Below, in pieces: positions 23,802 through 32,768 of a stretch of DNA of 39,938 nt (position 1 is the stretch's first letter; each line of letters opens with the position of its first letter). The notes below the pieces were generated by a model. It did not search any database and was not told the DNA's origin. It worked only from the letters and a program-made list of their open reading frames with translations. The DNA lies in assembly GCA_018673175.1 (NCBI GenBank), contig JABHDF010000023.1, positions 1 through 39,938 on the forward strand, given 5' to 3'. Made by a program: the position numbers and the translations under genes. This DNA is from Rhodobiaceae bacterium (GTDB taxonomy: Bacteria; Pseudomonadota; Alphaproteobacteria; RS24).

Positions 23802-24605
23802 CTAGGCGATATCAATATAGACGGGCGCATGATCGGAGGGGCGTTCCCAGCCGCGGGCGTCGCGCAAGACGCCATAGTTTTCCACCGCATCCGATAAGTC
23901 AGGCGTTACCCAAATATGGTCGAGGCGGCGACCCTTGTCGGCCGCGTCCCAATCTTTCGCCCGATAGCTCCACCAACTATATAATTTTTCTTCCGCTGGC
24001 ACGAAGCGGCGCGAGACGTCTTCCCAATCCAAAGTGGATTGCAGCTTGGCCAAAGTCTCAATTTCAATCGGCGTATGGCTGACGACTTTTTGCAACTTCT
24101 TTGAGGACCAAACATCATGCTCGCCTGGGGCGATGTTTAAATCTCCCAAGAGAACCGAAGCGGGCGCGTCTTTTTGTTTCGATTGGCGTTTGAAGTTCTT
24201 GGTCATCTGCGCCAAAAAATCTTGCTTGTGACCAAATTTCTCATTTATCTCGCGATCGGGTTCATCGCCGCCCGCGGGCACATAAAAATTGTGAATGGCA
24301 ATCGGGCGGCCCTTATGCTCGATGGTTGTGTGCATATGGCGGCCATCTTCTTTGCCACAATAATTTACATAGCTCTGCTCGACAAAAGGCAGCCGCGAAA
24401 GCGTGGCGACCCCGTGATATCCCTTGATGCCGTTTTTCGCGATGTGGGGAAAGCCTGCCTTGGCGAAGGCCTTTTCGGGAAAGCTGTCGTTCGGACATTT
24501 GGTTTCTTGCAGGCAAATAACATCTGGCTTTAGCTGCTGGATCAAATCCAGCACGAGGGGTTCGCGCAAGCGAACCGAATTAATATTCCAGGAGACAATC
24601 CGCAT
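23802..24605 (-). CDS. xthA: Exodeoxyribonuclease III (XthA)
   Basis: Class II AP endonuclease and 3'-5' exonuclease for base-excision repair, of the EEP fold with 267 residues. The active-site motifs are all visible: SWNINSVR at the N-terminus (Asn), LQETK (metal-binding Glu), NFYVPAGG (Tyr), GDLNIAP (Asp and Asn), RRLDHIWVT and SDHAPVYIDI at the C-terminus (Asp-His pair). It starts at MRIVSWN, the usual start of the family. It lies downstream of an unknown gene and lolA in the same direction. Confidence 0.97.
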   Translation of the reverse strand: MRIVSWNINSVRLREPLVLDLIQQLKPDVICLQETKCPNDSFPEKAFAKAGFPHIAKNGIKGYHGVATLSRLPFVEQSYVNYCGKEDGRHMHTTIEHKGRPIAIHNFYVPAGGDEPDREINEKFGHKQDFLAQMTKNFKRQSKQKDAPASVLLGDLNIAPGEHDVWSSKKLQKVVSHTPIEIETLAKLQSTLDWEDVSRRFVPAEEKLYSWWSYRAKDWDAADKGRRLDHIWVTPDLSDAVENYGVLRDARGWERPSDHAPVYIDIA

Positions 24606-24640
24606 GTTCGTAAAATCCTACTTTGTAAATCGTTTCTAGA

Positions 24641-25288
24641 TTAAAATAAATTAAGCGTGCGCCCGGTCAACGCCAAGGGCCAACGGCCGAGCTCAAATAG
24701 CCTGTAACGCAGCATAAGCGGGTGGTTCAGGGCTTCTTCGCCAGCTTCCATATCGTCTAAATTGCCCGCTTGAACGGCCGCCACCACCAAAGCCAGCGCG
24801 CCGCCATGCGCCGCTTGTTGCGCAGCCCCCACGGCCAAGTCGCGAATGGTATCGGGCAATTCATCGGCCATCATCAAGGCTTCATCGATAAGCTCGGGCA
24901 AGACCTCCGCCAATTGCGCCGATAAATGCGCCAACATAACGCCCAAACCTTCTTCGCTGACGCCCGTCAAGGCCTCTTCCATAAGGCCTGCGCGCAATTG
25001 CTCCTCAACCTCCCAAGCCTCCGTATTGAGGTCGAGACTGGCCGAGGCATCTAGCGCATCGTCCCAGTTCATCACGCCAATGGCATCGGCGTCTGGAAAG
25101 CCCAACATGTCGAGGTAGCTGCGAGCCAAATAGGCGGTTTTTTCGTCTATCGGGTCGCCCAGCTCGGAGAACCAATTGGCGCGCACGGCGCGTTCGGCAA
25201 ATTCGCGCACGGCCGAGAGCACCGGAATTTCACTTTCCAGCGCCATAAGGTTTTCGGCATCGGGCTGCCATTCATCGGTATCACTCAT
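24641..25288 (-). CDS. Acidic protein of unknown function between lolA and xthA
   Basis: About 215 residues, strongly acidic, predicted mostly helical, with no signal peptide or obvious membrane anchor. The middle contains Ala/Leu/Glu-rich helices (LAHLSAQLAEVLPELIDEALMM), and the end reads RLFELGRWPLALTGRTLNLF. I do not recognise the family. The start could be the ATG at 25288 (MSDTDEW) or an ATG at 25318 that would overlap the lolA end by 23 nt; neither has a strong ribosome binding site. It reads in the ftsK-lolA direction and probably shares that transcript. Confidence 0.7.
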   Translation of the reverse strand: MSDTDEWQPDAENLMALESEIPVLSAVREFAERAVRANWFSELGDPIDEKTAYLARSYLDMLGFPDADAIGVMNWDDALDASASLDLNTEAWEVEEQLRAGLMEEALTGVSEEGLGVMLAHLSAQLAEVLPELIDEALMMADELPDTIRDLAVGAAQQAAHGGALALVVAAVQAGNLDDMEAGEEALNHPLMLRYRLFELGRWPLALTGRTLNLF

Positions 25289-25295
25289 AGATTTA

Positions 25296-25931
25296 TTATT
25301 TCTCGTCTGGCTCATCATAGTCGATGGTGAAAACCGATGCGTCTAATTTGTCGGTCGGCACAATCTCGGTGAGGCGAACTTGGGTCACTAGGTTTTGCAC
25401 ATCGACCAAGCGCCAAGCATAAAGCGTTAAATTGGAACGGGTAAAATACAAAGTCACTTCGCCAGGCAGGTCGCCGCTGGGGTCTTGCAAGGTCAAGGCG
25501 ATGGTGGTGCTTGTGTCCTTGCGGGTGCGCACCATGGCGTCCCTTATGCCATCGCGCACCGCTTGGCGCAAAACCGAAAGCGGGGTCAAGCTCACGGGGA
25601 ACCAATTGGGTTCTCCGCCTGGTTTTTCTTGTACCGCCACAAATTTGCCTTTGACGGTCACGATAGAGCCGCCCTGGTTTTCCCCTTCATAGGCGAAGCG
25701 CAAGCGGGCGGGCCATTGCATAAAATAAGTGCCGCGCGCGAGCTGGCCATTGGGCAGGCTCTGCTCAAAGCGCCCGCTTTGCGGCGAGATATTTTTCAAC
25801 GCCACATTAATCTCACTCAGAGGCACAAGCGCTTGGGTCTCTTGCGCCGACAGCGGGGCCCCCATCGAGCTCAAAAACCCAAAGGCAAAAGCAAGCCAGA
25901 GGCGCTTTCTTATGGAACGAGAGAAACCCAT
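25296..25931 (-). CDS. lolA: Outer-membrane lipoprotein carrier protein LolA
   Basis: Periplasmic chaperone that carries lipoproteins from LolCDE to the outer membrane. The 211 residues begin with a signal peptide (RSIRKRLWLAFAFGFLSSMGAPLSAQ). The mature part has the LolA pattern SGRFEQSLPNGQLARGTYFMQWPARLRFAYEG, with the beta-barrel half-shell hydrophobics and a C-terminal VFTIDYDEPDE. The ATG overlaps the ftsK stop by one base (TGATG). ftsK-lolA-xthA order is common in alphaproteobacteria, which supports the call. Confidence 0.93.
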   Translation of the reverse strand: MGFSRSIRKRLWLAFAFGFLSSMGAPLSAQETQALVPLSEINVALKNISPQSGRFEQSLPNGQLARGTYFMQWPARLRFAYEGENQGGSIVTVKGKFVAVQEKPGGEPNWFPVSLTPLSVLRQAVRDGIRDAMVRTRKDTSTTIALTLQDPSGDLPGEVTLYFTRSNLTLYAWRLVDVQNLVTQVRLTEIVPTDKLDASVFTIDYDEPDEK

Positions 25932-28390
25932 CAGTGCTTGCTCACCAAAATTTCACGTTTGCCAGAACCGTTCGGCGGACTGATAACGCCTTGCTCTTCC
26001 ATCTGCTCGATAAGGCCCGCCGCTCGGTTGTAGCCAATTTGCAGGCGCCGCTGCACATAAGACGTGGAAGCGCGCCCATCCCGAGTGACGATAGCCACCG
26101 CTTGATCATAAAGGCTTTCGGCGACGCTTACCTCCCCATCGGGGATGTCTTCTGACTCTTTGGTAACTTCCTCGAGATAAAGAGGCTCGCCTTGTTGTTT
26201 CAGATAGCTCACAACTTTTTCGACCTCATCGTCAGAAACAAAAGGCCCATGCACCCGCTGCACCCGACCCGCGCCGCCCATGAACAACATGTCGCCTTGG
26301 CCCAAAAGCTGCTCGCCGCCTTGCTCGCCCAGAACCGTGCGACTGTCGATTTTCGAGGTCACTTGGAACGAAATTCGGCTTGGAAAGTTGGCTTTAATCG
26401 TGCCGGTAATCACATCCACCGAGGGGCGCTGGGTGGCGGTAATCAGATGCACACCAGCCGCGCGCGCCATTTGTGCCAAGCGCTGCACCGCGCCCTCAAT
26501 ATCTTTGCCCGCCACCATCATCAAGTCCGCCATCTCGTCGATGACCACCACAATGAACGGCAAGACTTCGGCTTCAATGACCTCTTCTTCAAACATCGCT
26601 TCGCCGCTTTCCGGATCAAAACCGGTTTGCACGCGGCGCGATAATGGCTCACCGGTTTTTTGCGCTTCGCGCATTTTATCGTTAAAGCCCTCGATATTAC
26701 GCACGCCAATTTTGGCCATTTTGCGATAGCGGTTTTCCATTTCTTGCACGACCCATTTCAGCGCCACCACAGCCTTTTTCGGCTCCGTGACCACCGGCGC
26801 CAACAAATGCGGAATACCGTCATAGACCGACAGCTCGAGCATTTTCGGGTCGACCAAAATCAATCGGCATTCGGCTGGCGACATGCGGTAGAGGATGGAT
26901 AAAATCATCGTGTTGATCCCCACCGACTTACCCGAGCCCGTGGTGCCCGCCACCAAGAGGTGAGGCATTTTTGTGAGGTCTGCCATAACCGGCGCGCCGC
27001 CGATATCTTTGCCCAGCGCCATGGTCAATTTACTTTTGCCATTCTCGAAATCCGTGCTCGATAATAATTCGCGCAAAGACACCAGCTCGCGTGTTTGGTT
27101 TGGCAATTCAATACCGATGACATTGGCACCCGGCACGGGTGCTACGCGAGCCGAGACGGCGCTCATGGAGCGTGCGATATCGTCCGACAGGCCAACCACG
27201 CGCGACGAACGAACGCCCGCAGCGGGTTCTAATTCATACAAGGTCACCACGGGGCCCGGGCGCACTTTGCCGATGGTGCCGCGCACGCCAAAATCTTGCA
27301 GCACGGTTTCCAACATACGGGCGTTGGCCTCGAGCGCATCTTTGCTGAGGGTGCTGGCTTGACGCGGCGGCTTATGCTCAGTCAGCAAGCGCAAAGGGGG
27401 CAATTGATATTTACTGGTTTTCTCAAACGCCAAACGCGGTTGCTGTTCGCGCGTCGCGCGGCGGCCTTTTTTGGGCGCAGGCTTTTTATCGGTAACTTCG
27501 ACCGCAGGGCCATCTGCTGTGTTGGCATGCGGGTCGGCAAATGGGTCGGGCGTTACAAATGTTTCTGCGTCTAAATCAGCGTCCCTATCTGGCGCCGATT
27601 TCGGCGGCACGCTGGTTTGCGTTTCTAGCTCTAAACTAGAAATTTTGGATTTGGAAAAGCGCGCGCCAAGAGCCGAACCCAACCCCGTCAGGCGTTTGGA
27701 AACGCTCGGGCCCAGGGTGGCGAGTTTGGCAAATAGCTGGTTTGGTTGGGGCTTGGGACGCAACAAAAGTTTGGCCACACGCAGCAAGTCTTTGCCTGCC
27801 AACAGTCCCCACGCCATCACCGCGCGGGTTAACCCGCTGGCATAAATGGCCAGCACAGCGGCGACAAACCCGAACAGGCTCGCCAAAACCAGCTCCACAG
27901 TTCGGCCGGGATAATAATTTAGAGCCGCCAAAAGCATCTCTACCCAGGCGCCCATAAGCTGCCCGAAGGCACCGCCGTGAAACGGATCGTAAGGCGAAGC
28001 CTCGCGGCCGATGAGCGCGAAAGTGAGAGCCATCAATAAAGGCGCGCCACACGCGGCGAGGAAGCGCAAATTAGGGTGCGTGATATCAACGCCGCACAAT
28101 TGACGAGCGGCACGCGCGCCGACCGGCAATAAAACCAACCATGCCGCGTGGCCAAGGCTTTGCATGATCAAGTCGGCCAAAAAGGCGCCAGATGTGCCGA
28201 GCCAATTATTGGGGGTTTGGTTGTTGCTGGTGTTTAGGCTGGCGTCTTGGGCATCAAAACCCAAAAGGGCCAGGCTTACGTAAGCCACGCCAACCAGCGT
28301 CAAGCTAGCCGAAACCCGAAGCCATAGAACGGCCACGAGGCGGCGCAAAAAAGGCCCTAAGCGTTGGCGAAAATCTTGCAGTCGGCTCAT
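25931..28390 (-). CDS. ftsK: DNA translocase FtsK
   Basis: Septal DNA pump that clears chromosome termini at division. The protein has 819 residues. The N-terminal ~220 residues hold four or more transmembrane helices ([22 protein letters not shown] and others), followed by a Pro/Asp-rich linker to about residue 320. The motor contains the alpha domain, Walker [11 protein letters not shown] (about residue 482), [10 protein letters not shown] (Walker B) and [14 protein letters not shown]. The C-terminal winged-helix gamma domain ([23 protein letters not shown]) reads KOPS and activates XerCD. I chose the ATG at 28390, overlapping the aminotransferase stop as ATGA. Confidence 0.97.
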   Translation of the reverse strand: MSRLQDFRQRLGPFLRRLVAVLWLRVSASLTLVGVAYVSLALLGFDAQDASLNTSNNQTPNNWLGTSGAFLADLIMQSLGHAAWLVLLPVGARAARQLCGVDITHPNLRFLAACGAPLLMALTFALIGREASPYDPFHGGAFGQLMGAWVEMLLAALNYYPGRTVELVLASLFGFVAAVLAIYASGLTRAVMAWGLLAGKDLLRVAKLLLRPKPQPNQLFAKLATLGPSVSKRLTGLGSALGARFSKSKISSLELETQTSVPPKSAPDRDADLDAETFVTPDPFADPHANTADGPAVEVTDKKPAPKKGRRATREQQPRLAFEKTSKYQLPPLRLLTEHKPPRQASTLSKDALEANARMLETVLQDFGVRGTIGKVRPGPVVTLYELEPAAGVRSSRVVGLSDDIARSMSAVSARVAPVPGANVIGIELPNQTRELVSLRELLSSTDFENGKSKLTMALGKDIGGAPVMADLTKMPHLLVAGTTGSGKSVGINTMILSILYRMSPAECRLILVDPKMLELSVYDGIPHLLAPVVTEPKKAVVALKWVVQEMENRYRKMAKIGVRNIEGFNDKMREAQKTGEPLSRRVQTGFDPESGEAMFEEEVIEAEVLPFIVVVIDEMADLMMVAGKDIEGAVQRLAQMARAAGVHLITATQRPSVDVITGTIKANFPSRISFQVTSKIDSRTVLGEQGGEQLLGQGDMLFMGGAGRVQRVHGPFVSDDEVEKVVSYLKQQGEPLYLEEVTKESEDIPDGEVSVAESLYDQAVAIVTRDGRASTSYVQRRLQIGYNRAAGLIEQMEEQGVISPPNGSGKREILVSKH

Positions 28391-29607
28391 TGGGCTACCT
28401 CTTGTTGGGGGTGCGCATCGAGGCACGCTTTCACCTTAGGCAAGGCCGTTCGAGTTTCCTCTAAAGAGGCCACCAAAGCGAGCCGCAAATAAGGCGTGCC
28501 AATATTCTCGCCCGTGGGGCTTGGCTGGGTCAGATAAGCGCCGGGCAAAACCCGCAAGCCAGCCTCGCGCCATAGTGTTTGGGTGGCGCGCTCGCCATCG
28601 CCGACTTTCAGCCATAAAAAGAACCCGCCTTGGGGGCGATAAAATCCATAGCTGCTGCCAAAAACCTGTTCGGCAACATCTAATTTGGCCCGATAGGCCG
28701 TGCGGTTTTCGTGCACATGGGCATCGTCGGCCCACGCCAGAGCGGCCGCGTTTTGAACGGGCAAGGGAGACTGCGGGCCCGCCACCATGCGTAATTTATG
28801 AAACCGCGCCATGACGCTTTTGCCGCCCGCAACGAAGCCCGAACGCAACCCCGGTAAGTTGGAGCGTTTGGACAAAGAGTGGAACACCATCACAGGCGCG
28901 TCGTCATCTTGCGCTTCGGCCATAATTTCCAGCATAGAGGGCGGCGGGCTGGTCTCAAATTCGGTGTCGTAAATCTCGCTATAACATTCATCGACCAATA
29001 ATAAGATGTCGTGTTTTTTGGCCAGCTCATAGGCGCGGCGAAGATAGGCTTTGTTGGCAATCGCCCCTTGCGGATTGGCGGGCGAGCATAAATAAAGCGC
29101 GCGCAACCGAGATAAAATCTCCGGCGTAAGGCTTTCCAAGTCTGGCAAAAATCCAGTTTCGGCCGGCGCATCCAGATAAAGCGGGCTTGCCCCTGCCGCC
29201 AGAGCCGCACTGGCATAGACTTGATAAAACGGATTGGGCATAGCCATTTGACCTTGCGCTTTGAGCGGCGCAATTTGGGCTGCCATGAACAGCCCCTCGC
29301 GGGTGCCATTGAGCGGCAAGATTTGCGATGGCTGATCTAACAGCCCCGTATTTAGGTCGAGGTGAAAGCGGCGCGATAGCCAGCCTTCCACCGCGGCGCG
29401 CCAAGCTGGCGTGCCGCCGATCGGGGGATAGCGACCATAGTCCGCCATATCGTTTTGCAAAGCCTGCAACACAAAGGCAGGGGGCGCGTGTTGGGGTTCG
29501 CCAATGGCCAGAGAAACCGGCGCACCGCCTGGCTCGCACCCATCCAACAGCGCTCGAAGGCGCGCGAAAGGGGAAGCGGGGAGGGCATCGAAGGGCCCAT
29601 GGGACAT
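28387..29607 (-). CDS. Class I/II PLP-dependent aminotransferase (DapC-like)
   Basis: A 406-residue fold-type I aminotransferase. Motifs are IGEPQHAPP (substrate Gly region), [30 protein letters not shown] (Asn binding PLP), [10 protein letters not shown] (Asp206 and Tyr209) and [16 protein letters not shown] with the PLP lysine K247. The overall pattern resembles alphaproteobacterial N-succinyldiaminopimelate aminotransferases (lysine and peptidoglycan synthesis), but other aspartate-type aminotransferases remain possible. A GGAGAG ribosome binding site is fused to a terminator-like hairpin upstream. It heads the ftsK-lolA transcript and overlaps ftsK by 4 nt. Confidence 0.88.
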   Translation of the reverse strand: MSHGPFDALPASPFARLRALLDGCEPGGAPVSLAIGEPQHAPPAFVLQALQNDMADYGRYPPIGGTPAWRAAVEGWLSRRFHLDLNTGLLDQPSQILPLNGTREGLFMAAQIAPLKAQGQMAMPNPFYQVYASAALAAGASPLYLDAPAETGFLPDLESLTPEILSRLRALYLCSPANPQGAIANKAYLRRAYELAKKHDILLLVDECYSEIYDTEFETSPPPSMLEIMAEAQDDDAPVMVFHSLSKRSNLPGLRSGFVAGGKSVMARFHKLRMVAGPQSPLPVQNAAALAWADDAHVHENRTAYRAKLDVAEQVFGSSYGFYRPQGGFFLWLKVGDGERATQTLWREAGLRVLPGAYLTQPSPTGENIGTPYLRLALVASLEETRTALPKVKACLDAHPQQEVAQ

Positions 29608-29615
29608 GTCGTCTC

Positions 29616-29659
29616 TCCAAAAAGAAACCCGAGCGGCGCTTTTCGCCCCACTCGGGTTT
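29616..29659 (-). terminator. Terminator-like hairpin in the leader of the aminotransferase-ftsK-lolA transcript
   Basis: AAACCCGAG at 29651-29659 (minus strand) pairs with CTCGGGTTT at 29625-29633, 9 bp with further inner pairing (GGGGCG/CGCC). It is followed by CTTTTT and then immediately by the GGAGAG ribosome binding site of the aminotransferase. It can serve as the amtB terminator, about 100 nt past the amtB stop. Because it lies downstream of the only visible promoter, it could also act as an attenuator. Confidence 0.75.
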
Positions 29660-29678
29660 GTTCGAATCAGGCGTCCCT

Positions 29679-29708
29679 ACACTAACCCAGCCCCGTCACG
29701 CGGGTCAA
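29679..29708 (-). promoter_or_regulatory. Possible promoter of the aminotransferase-ftsK-lolA transcript
   Basis: On the minus strand TTGACC (29703-29708) and TAGTGT (29679-29684) are separated by 18 nt, downstream of the amtB stop. The -35 matches five of six consensus bases, the -10 only three. Transcription from here would begin about 65 nt before the start codon and run through the terminator-like hairpin. Confidence 0.35.
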
Positions 29709-29756
29709 AGGGCATAAGTTAAAGAGCGCAAAAGACGCGGCTTGAAAACCGGCAGT

Positions 29757-30977
29757 TTAACCGCCAAAACCAACTTCTGGATTGGCAGCCACTTTATGGA
29801 TCGATAAGTCTGCGCCTTGGCGCTCTTCTTCTTCGCTCAAGCGAATGCCCATGGTGCGCTTCAAAAGACCGTAAATAATGGCGCCACACAGGGCGGCAAA
29901 AGCACAGCCCGCCAAAGTGCCAATGATTTGCGAGGCCAAGCTTACCCCGCCCAAGCCGCCAAAGGCTGCCTGACCGAAAATACCGCAAGCCACACCGCCC
30001 CAAGCCCCGGCCAAACCGTGCAAGGGCCAGACGCCGAGGACATCATCAATTTTCAGTTTTTCTTGGCAAAAAATAAAGGCGTAAACAAACAAGACACCCG
30101 CAATCGCTCCGGTCGCCAAAGCGCCCGCAGGATGCATAATGTCAGAGCCCGCACATACCGCAACCAGACCTGCCAAGGCACCGTTGTGAACAAAGCCCGG
30201 ATCGCCTTTGCCAAACCATAGCGCGGCCAACAATCCGCCAACCATCGCCATGAGAGAATTTACCGCAACCAGACCCGACACCCCTTCGAGGGATTGCGCC
30301 GAGACCACGTTAAAGCCGAACCAACCGATGCACAGCAACCAGCTGCCCAAAGCCAACCAAGGGATGGAGCTAGGCGGAAACGGGCGACCCTTTGGTCCAT
30401 AGCGCCCAAGGCGCGCGCCGAGCAAAATTACCGCCGAAAACGCCAGCCATCCGCCGACCGCGTGGACCACAACCGAGCCTGCGAAATCATGGAACGAGGC
30501 GCCGAAACTGGCTTCCAACCAGTCTTGAAAGCCAAAGTTGCCATTCCAAATCACCCCTTCAAACAACGGATAAACCAAGCCGACAATCGCCGCCGAGGCC
30601 AACAGTTGGGGGCCGAATTTAGCTCGCTCAGCAATGCCGCCAGAGATAATGGCAGGAATGGCCGCCGCGAAAGTGAGCAGGAAGAAAAACTTGATAAGCG
30701 AGAGGCCTTGTGGGCCATAGCTGCCATCGCCCGACGCGCCGCTGATGGTGGCGGCGGAAGACATAAAGTCGACACCATAAGCCACCGAATAGCCGACGAA
30801 GAAATAGGCCAGCGTCGACACGCCAAAATCAGACAAGATTTTAACCATCGCATTGACTTGGTTTTTGCGGCGCACAGTGCCAACTTCTAAAAAAGCAAAG
30901 CCCGCGTGCATCGCGAAGACAAGTATCGCACCCATAAGAATAAAAAAGACGTCGCCGCCAACCAGATTGTTTTCCAT
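29757..30977 (-). CDS. amtB: Ammonium transporter AmtB
   Basis: Trimeric inner-membrane ammonium channel with about 11 transmembrane helices. The 406 residues include the family core AMHAGFAFLEVGTVRRKNQVN, FFLLTFAAAIPAIISGGIAER, the pore histidines in FAGSVVVHAVGG and WPLHGLAGAWGG, and GSWLLCIGWFGFN. I chose the ATG at 30977 (MENNLVGG), with GGGGG upstream; an in-frame GTG or other upstream start would cross the sigma-54 promoter. There is no glnK beside it, although the two are usually paired. The C-terminal tail ends KVAANPEVGFGG. Control by nitrogen status through sigma-54 is inferred from its promoter. Confidence 0.96.
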   Translation of the reverse strand: MENNLVGGDVFFILMGAILVFAMHAGFAFLEVGTVRRKNQVNAMVKILSDFGVSTLAYFFVGYSVAYGVDFMSSAATISGASGDGSYGPQGLSLIKFFFLLTFAAAIPAIISGGIAERAKFGPQLLASAAIVGLVYPLFEGVIWNGNFGFQDWLEASFGASFHDFAGSVVVHAVGGWLAFSAVILLGARLGRYGPKGRPFPPSSIPWLALGSWLLCIGWFGFNVVSAQSLEGVSGLVAVNSLMAMVGGLLAALWFGKGDPGFVHNGALAGLVAVCAGSDIMHPAGALATGAIAGVLFVYAFIFCQEKLKIDDVLGVWPLHGLAGAWGGVACGIFGQAAFGGLGGVSLASQIIGTLAGCAFAALCGAIIYGLLKRTMGIRLSEEEERQGADLSIHKVAANPEVGFGG

Positions 30978-31011
30978 TACAGAACCCCCAAAGATATATC
31001 TGCCATATTTA

Positions 31012-31027
31012 TGCAATAAACGTGCCA
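31012..31027 (-). promoter_or_regulatory. Sigma-54 (RpoN) -24/-12 promoter of amtB
   Basis: On the minus strand TGGCACGTTTATTGCA matches the sigma-54 consensus TGGCAC-N5-TTGCW completely, with the GG and GC elements at correct spacing. Transcription would start near 31001, giving a leader of about 25 nt before the amtB ATG. Sigma-54 promoters need an activator, and NtrC is expected for amtB. I find no full NtrC palindrome upstream; a GCACC half-site lies at 31120-31124. Confidence 0.85.
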
Positions 31028-31204
31028 AATAGGTTTGCGTCGCCTCTGCCCCCTAGATGGCGCCACAAGCCATGGCTTTTCTTAGTTATTTTTAGCTATT
31101 TGCCCTAATTCTAGGCGCCGCACCTGTGGCTGCCCATTATTTAGGCAGGTGACGGTCGCTTTACAGGGCTAGACGGGGGCTCGGTTTTTTGGCACTGTCG
31201 CGCG

Positions 31205-32542
31205 ATGAAATCACCCGCGCCTTCCGCTTCTGCGCCCGCCGCCTCGCCTCAAGAGCCATCTCTGGAGACCCTTCCCTTGCTTGTGCATGGTGGCGGCAAT
31301 AGCGCCAAAATAACCGCCCTTTGTTTGGCCGCGGCTGGATTTGGCGTCGCCCTGCATGATGCGCCAGCGCCAAATTTACCCGACTGGCAAAGCGTTTTGG
31401 CGCTTAGCCCTGCCTCGCGTCGAATGCTTGAGACGCTGGATATTTGGCAAAACCTAGATCAGCCCAGCGCGCCGATAACCGACATGCAAGTCTATGCTCG
31501 CGCCAGCGATATTTCGCCAGACCCCTTATTGTTTCCTGCCAGTCTTGGTTTTGGAACGCCCAAAGACCCAAACAACCGAGCCGGGGAAGCGGTTGAAGTT
31601 CTGGCCCATATCACCAGTCTGTCCAGTCTTGGGCGCGCGGTATCTGGCGCCTTAGAAAAACAAATTCAAGACGGGCGCATCCGACGTCTGACCGCACCGA
31701 TTGTCGATTTTTCTCCGCTCGATAAATTGGCCACCCTAGCCGACGGCACGCGCGTGAAAACACATCTTCTCATCGACACCCAAAAATCTGCGACGCCTTG
31801 GCGGCAAAAAGCGGCGGCGCGTCCGCTGCGCCACAATTATCAAGCCAGTGCTTTGGTTGGGCAATTGCGCCGCGACCGCCCGCACGCCAATCTGGCACAA
31901 CAAATCTTTTTGCCCAGCGGCCCGCTCGCGCTTTTGCCCCTACCCGGCGAGGCGGCGCAAAACGTCGCCATGGTTTGGTCGCTGCCCAAAGCGCGCGCCG
32001 AGGCTTTGGCTCAGGTAGACCCCGCCCTTGTGGCCCATGAATTACAAAAAGCCACGGATGGCCGCTTTGGCACTTTCGCCGTTGAAGGCGCCTTGGCGGT
32101 GCAAGATTTACATTTGCAGCTAGCAGAAAATTTTGTCGACGGCCCCGTGGTTTTGCTGGGCGATGGTGCCCATGTGGTGCACCCGCTGGCCGGACAAGGG
32201 TTTAATTTAACTCTGCGCGATGCCAGTCTTTTGGCCGAGGTTTTATACGAGACCCGCCAACTCGGCTTGGCTGTGGGCGATGGCGCCATGTTGGACACTT
32301 ATGAAAAAACCCGCCGCGCCGACGCTAAATTAACCGCCGCCACAACGCATGGGTTGGCAAATTTATTTTCCGGGCCGATGGCAAAATTAGCCCAGCTGGG
32401 CCTGGCCATCACCGGGCAACGCGTGTCGAAAGACGCGAGCTTGCGCGAGCAAATGAACGCACAGGCCAATAGCGGCCTGAGCGTCACCGAACAAGGGCAA
32501 CCCATGGCGCGGCTGATGCGTGGCGAAAAATTTGACGCCTAG
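31205..32542 (+). CDS. UbiH/UbiF/COQ6-family FAD-dependent hydroxylase with degenerate motifs
   Basis: A 445-residue flavoprotein of the ubiquinone hydroxylase family. The C-terminal GD motif is clear: VVLLGDGAHVVHPLAGQGFNLTLRDASLLAEVL, from about residue 315, binding FAD ribityl and matching UbiH/UbiF. The N-terminal dinucleotide motif is weak (GGGNSA at 29-34, last Gly missing). The middle DG motif, normally ADGxxSxxR, reads DTQKS at 191-195. A start further downstream is possible, since the first 20 residues are Pro/Ala/Ser-rich. It is divergent from amtB. It probably acts in ubiquinone ring hydroxylation, but the altered motifs leave activity uncertain. Confidence 0.8.
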   Translation: MKSPAPSASAPAASPQEPSLETLPLLVHGGGNSAKITALCLAAAGFGVALHDAPAPNLPDWQSVLALSPASRRMLETLDIWQNLDQPSAPITDMQVYARASDISPDPLLFPASLGFGTPKDPNNRAGEAVEVLAHITSLSSLGRAVSGALEKQIQDGRIRRLTAPIVDFSPLDKLATLADGTRVKTHLLIDTQKSATPWRQKAAARPLRHNYQASALVGQLRRDRPHANLAQQIFLPSGPLALLPLPGEAAQNVAMVWSLPKARAEALAQVDPALVAHELQKATDGRFGTFAVEGALAVQDLHLQLAENFVDGPVVLLGDGAHVVHPLAGQGFNLTLRDASLLAEVLYETRQLGLAVGDGAMLDTYEKTRRADAKLTAATTHGLANLFSGPMAKLAQLGLAITGQRVSKDASLREQMNAQANSGLSVTEQGQPMARLMRGEKFDA

Positions 32543-32546
32543 CTGT

Positions 32547-32744
32547 TTAGGATGAAATTTTGCGGGCTTCTTCCGGCAACATAATGGGAATGCCATCGCG
32601 CACGGGAAACGCCAAATTGGCATCTTTGGAAATCAACTCATTGGCTTTGGCATCGTAAGATAAAGGCCCATGACTGACCGGGCAGACCAAAAGCTCGAGA
32701 AGGCTGGGGTCTAAGCTGGCTTGCGGCTGGGTATCATCACTCAT
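32547..32744 (-). CDS. Trm112 / YcaR family protein
   Basis: A 65-residue protein with the Trm112 pattern [35 protein letters not shown]. Family members activate methyltransferases in eukaryotes and archaea; bacterial ones have no fixed role. Only the first Cys of the usual zinc pair remains (CPVS instead of CPxC), and no second pair is present, so zinc binding is probably lost. I chose the ATG at 32744; an alternative start lies five codons upstream. It ends 5 nt from the convergent UbiH-like stop and follows the LON-domain gene in the same direction. Confidence 0.9.
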   Translation of the reverse strand: MSDDTQPQASLDPSLLELLVCPVSHGPLSYDAKANELISKDANLAFPVRDGIPIMLPEEARKISS

Positions 32745-32768
32745 CGTCTGTTCCTTCATGTGGCGGCT

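Noticed and set aside
31120-31124. NtrC enhancer upstream of amtB
   Set aside because: Only a GCACC half-site is present; the partner half at the right distance does not match, so I did not list it as a feature.
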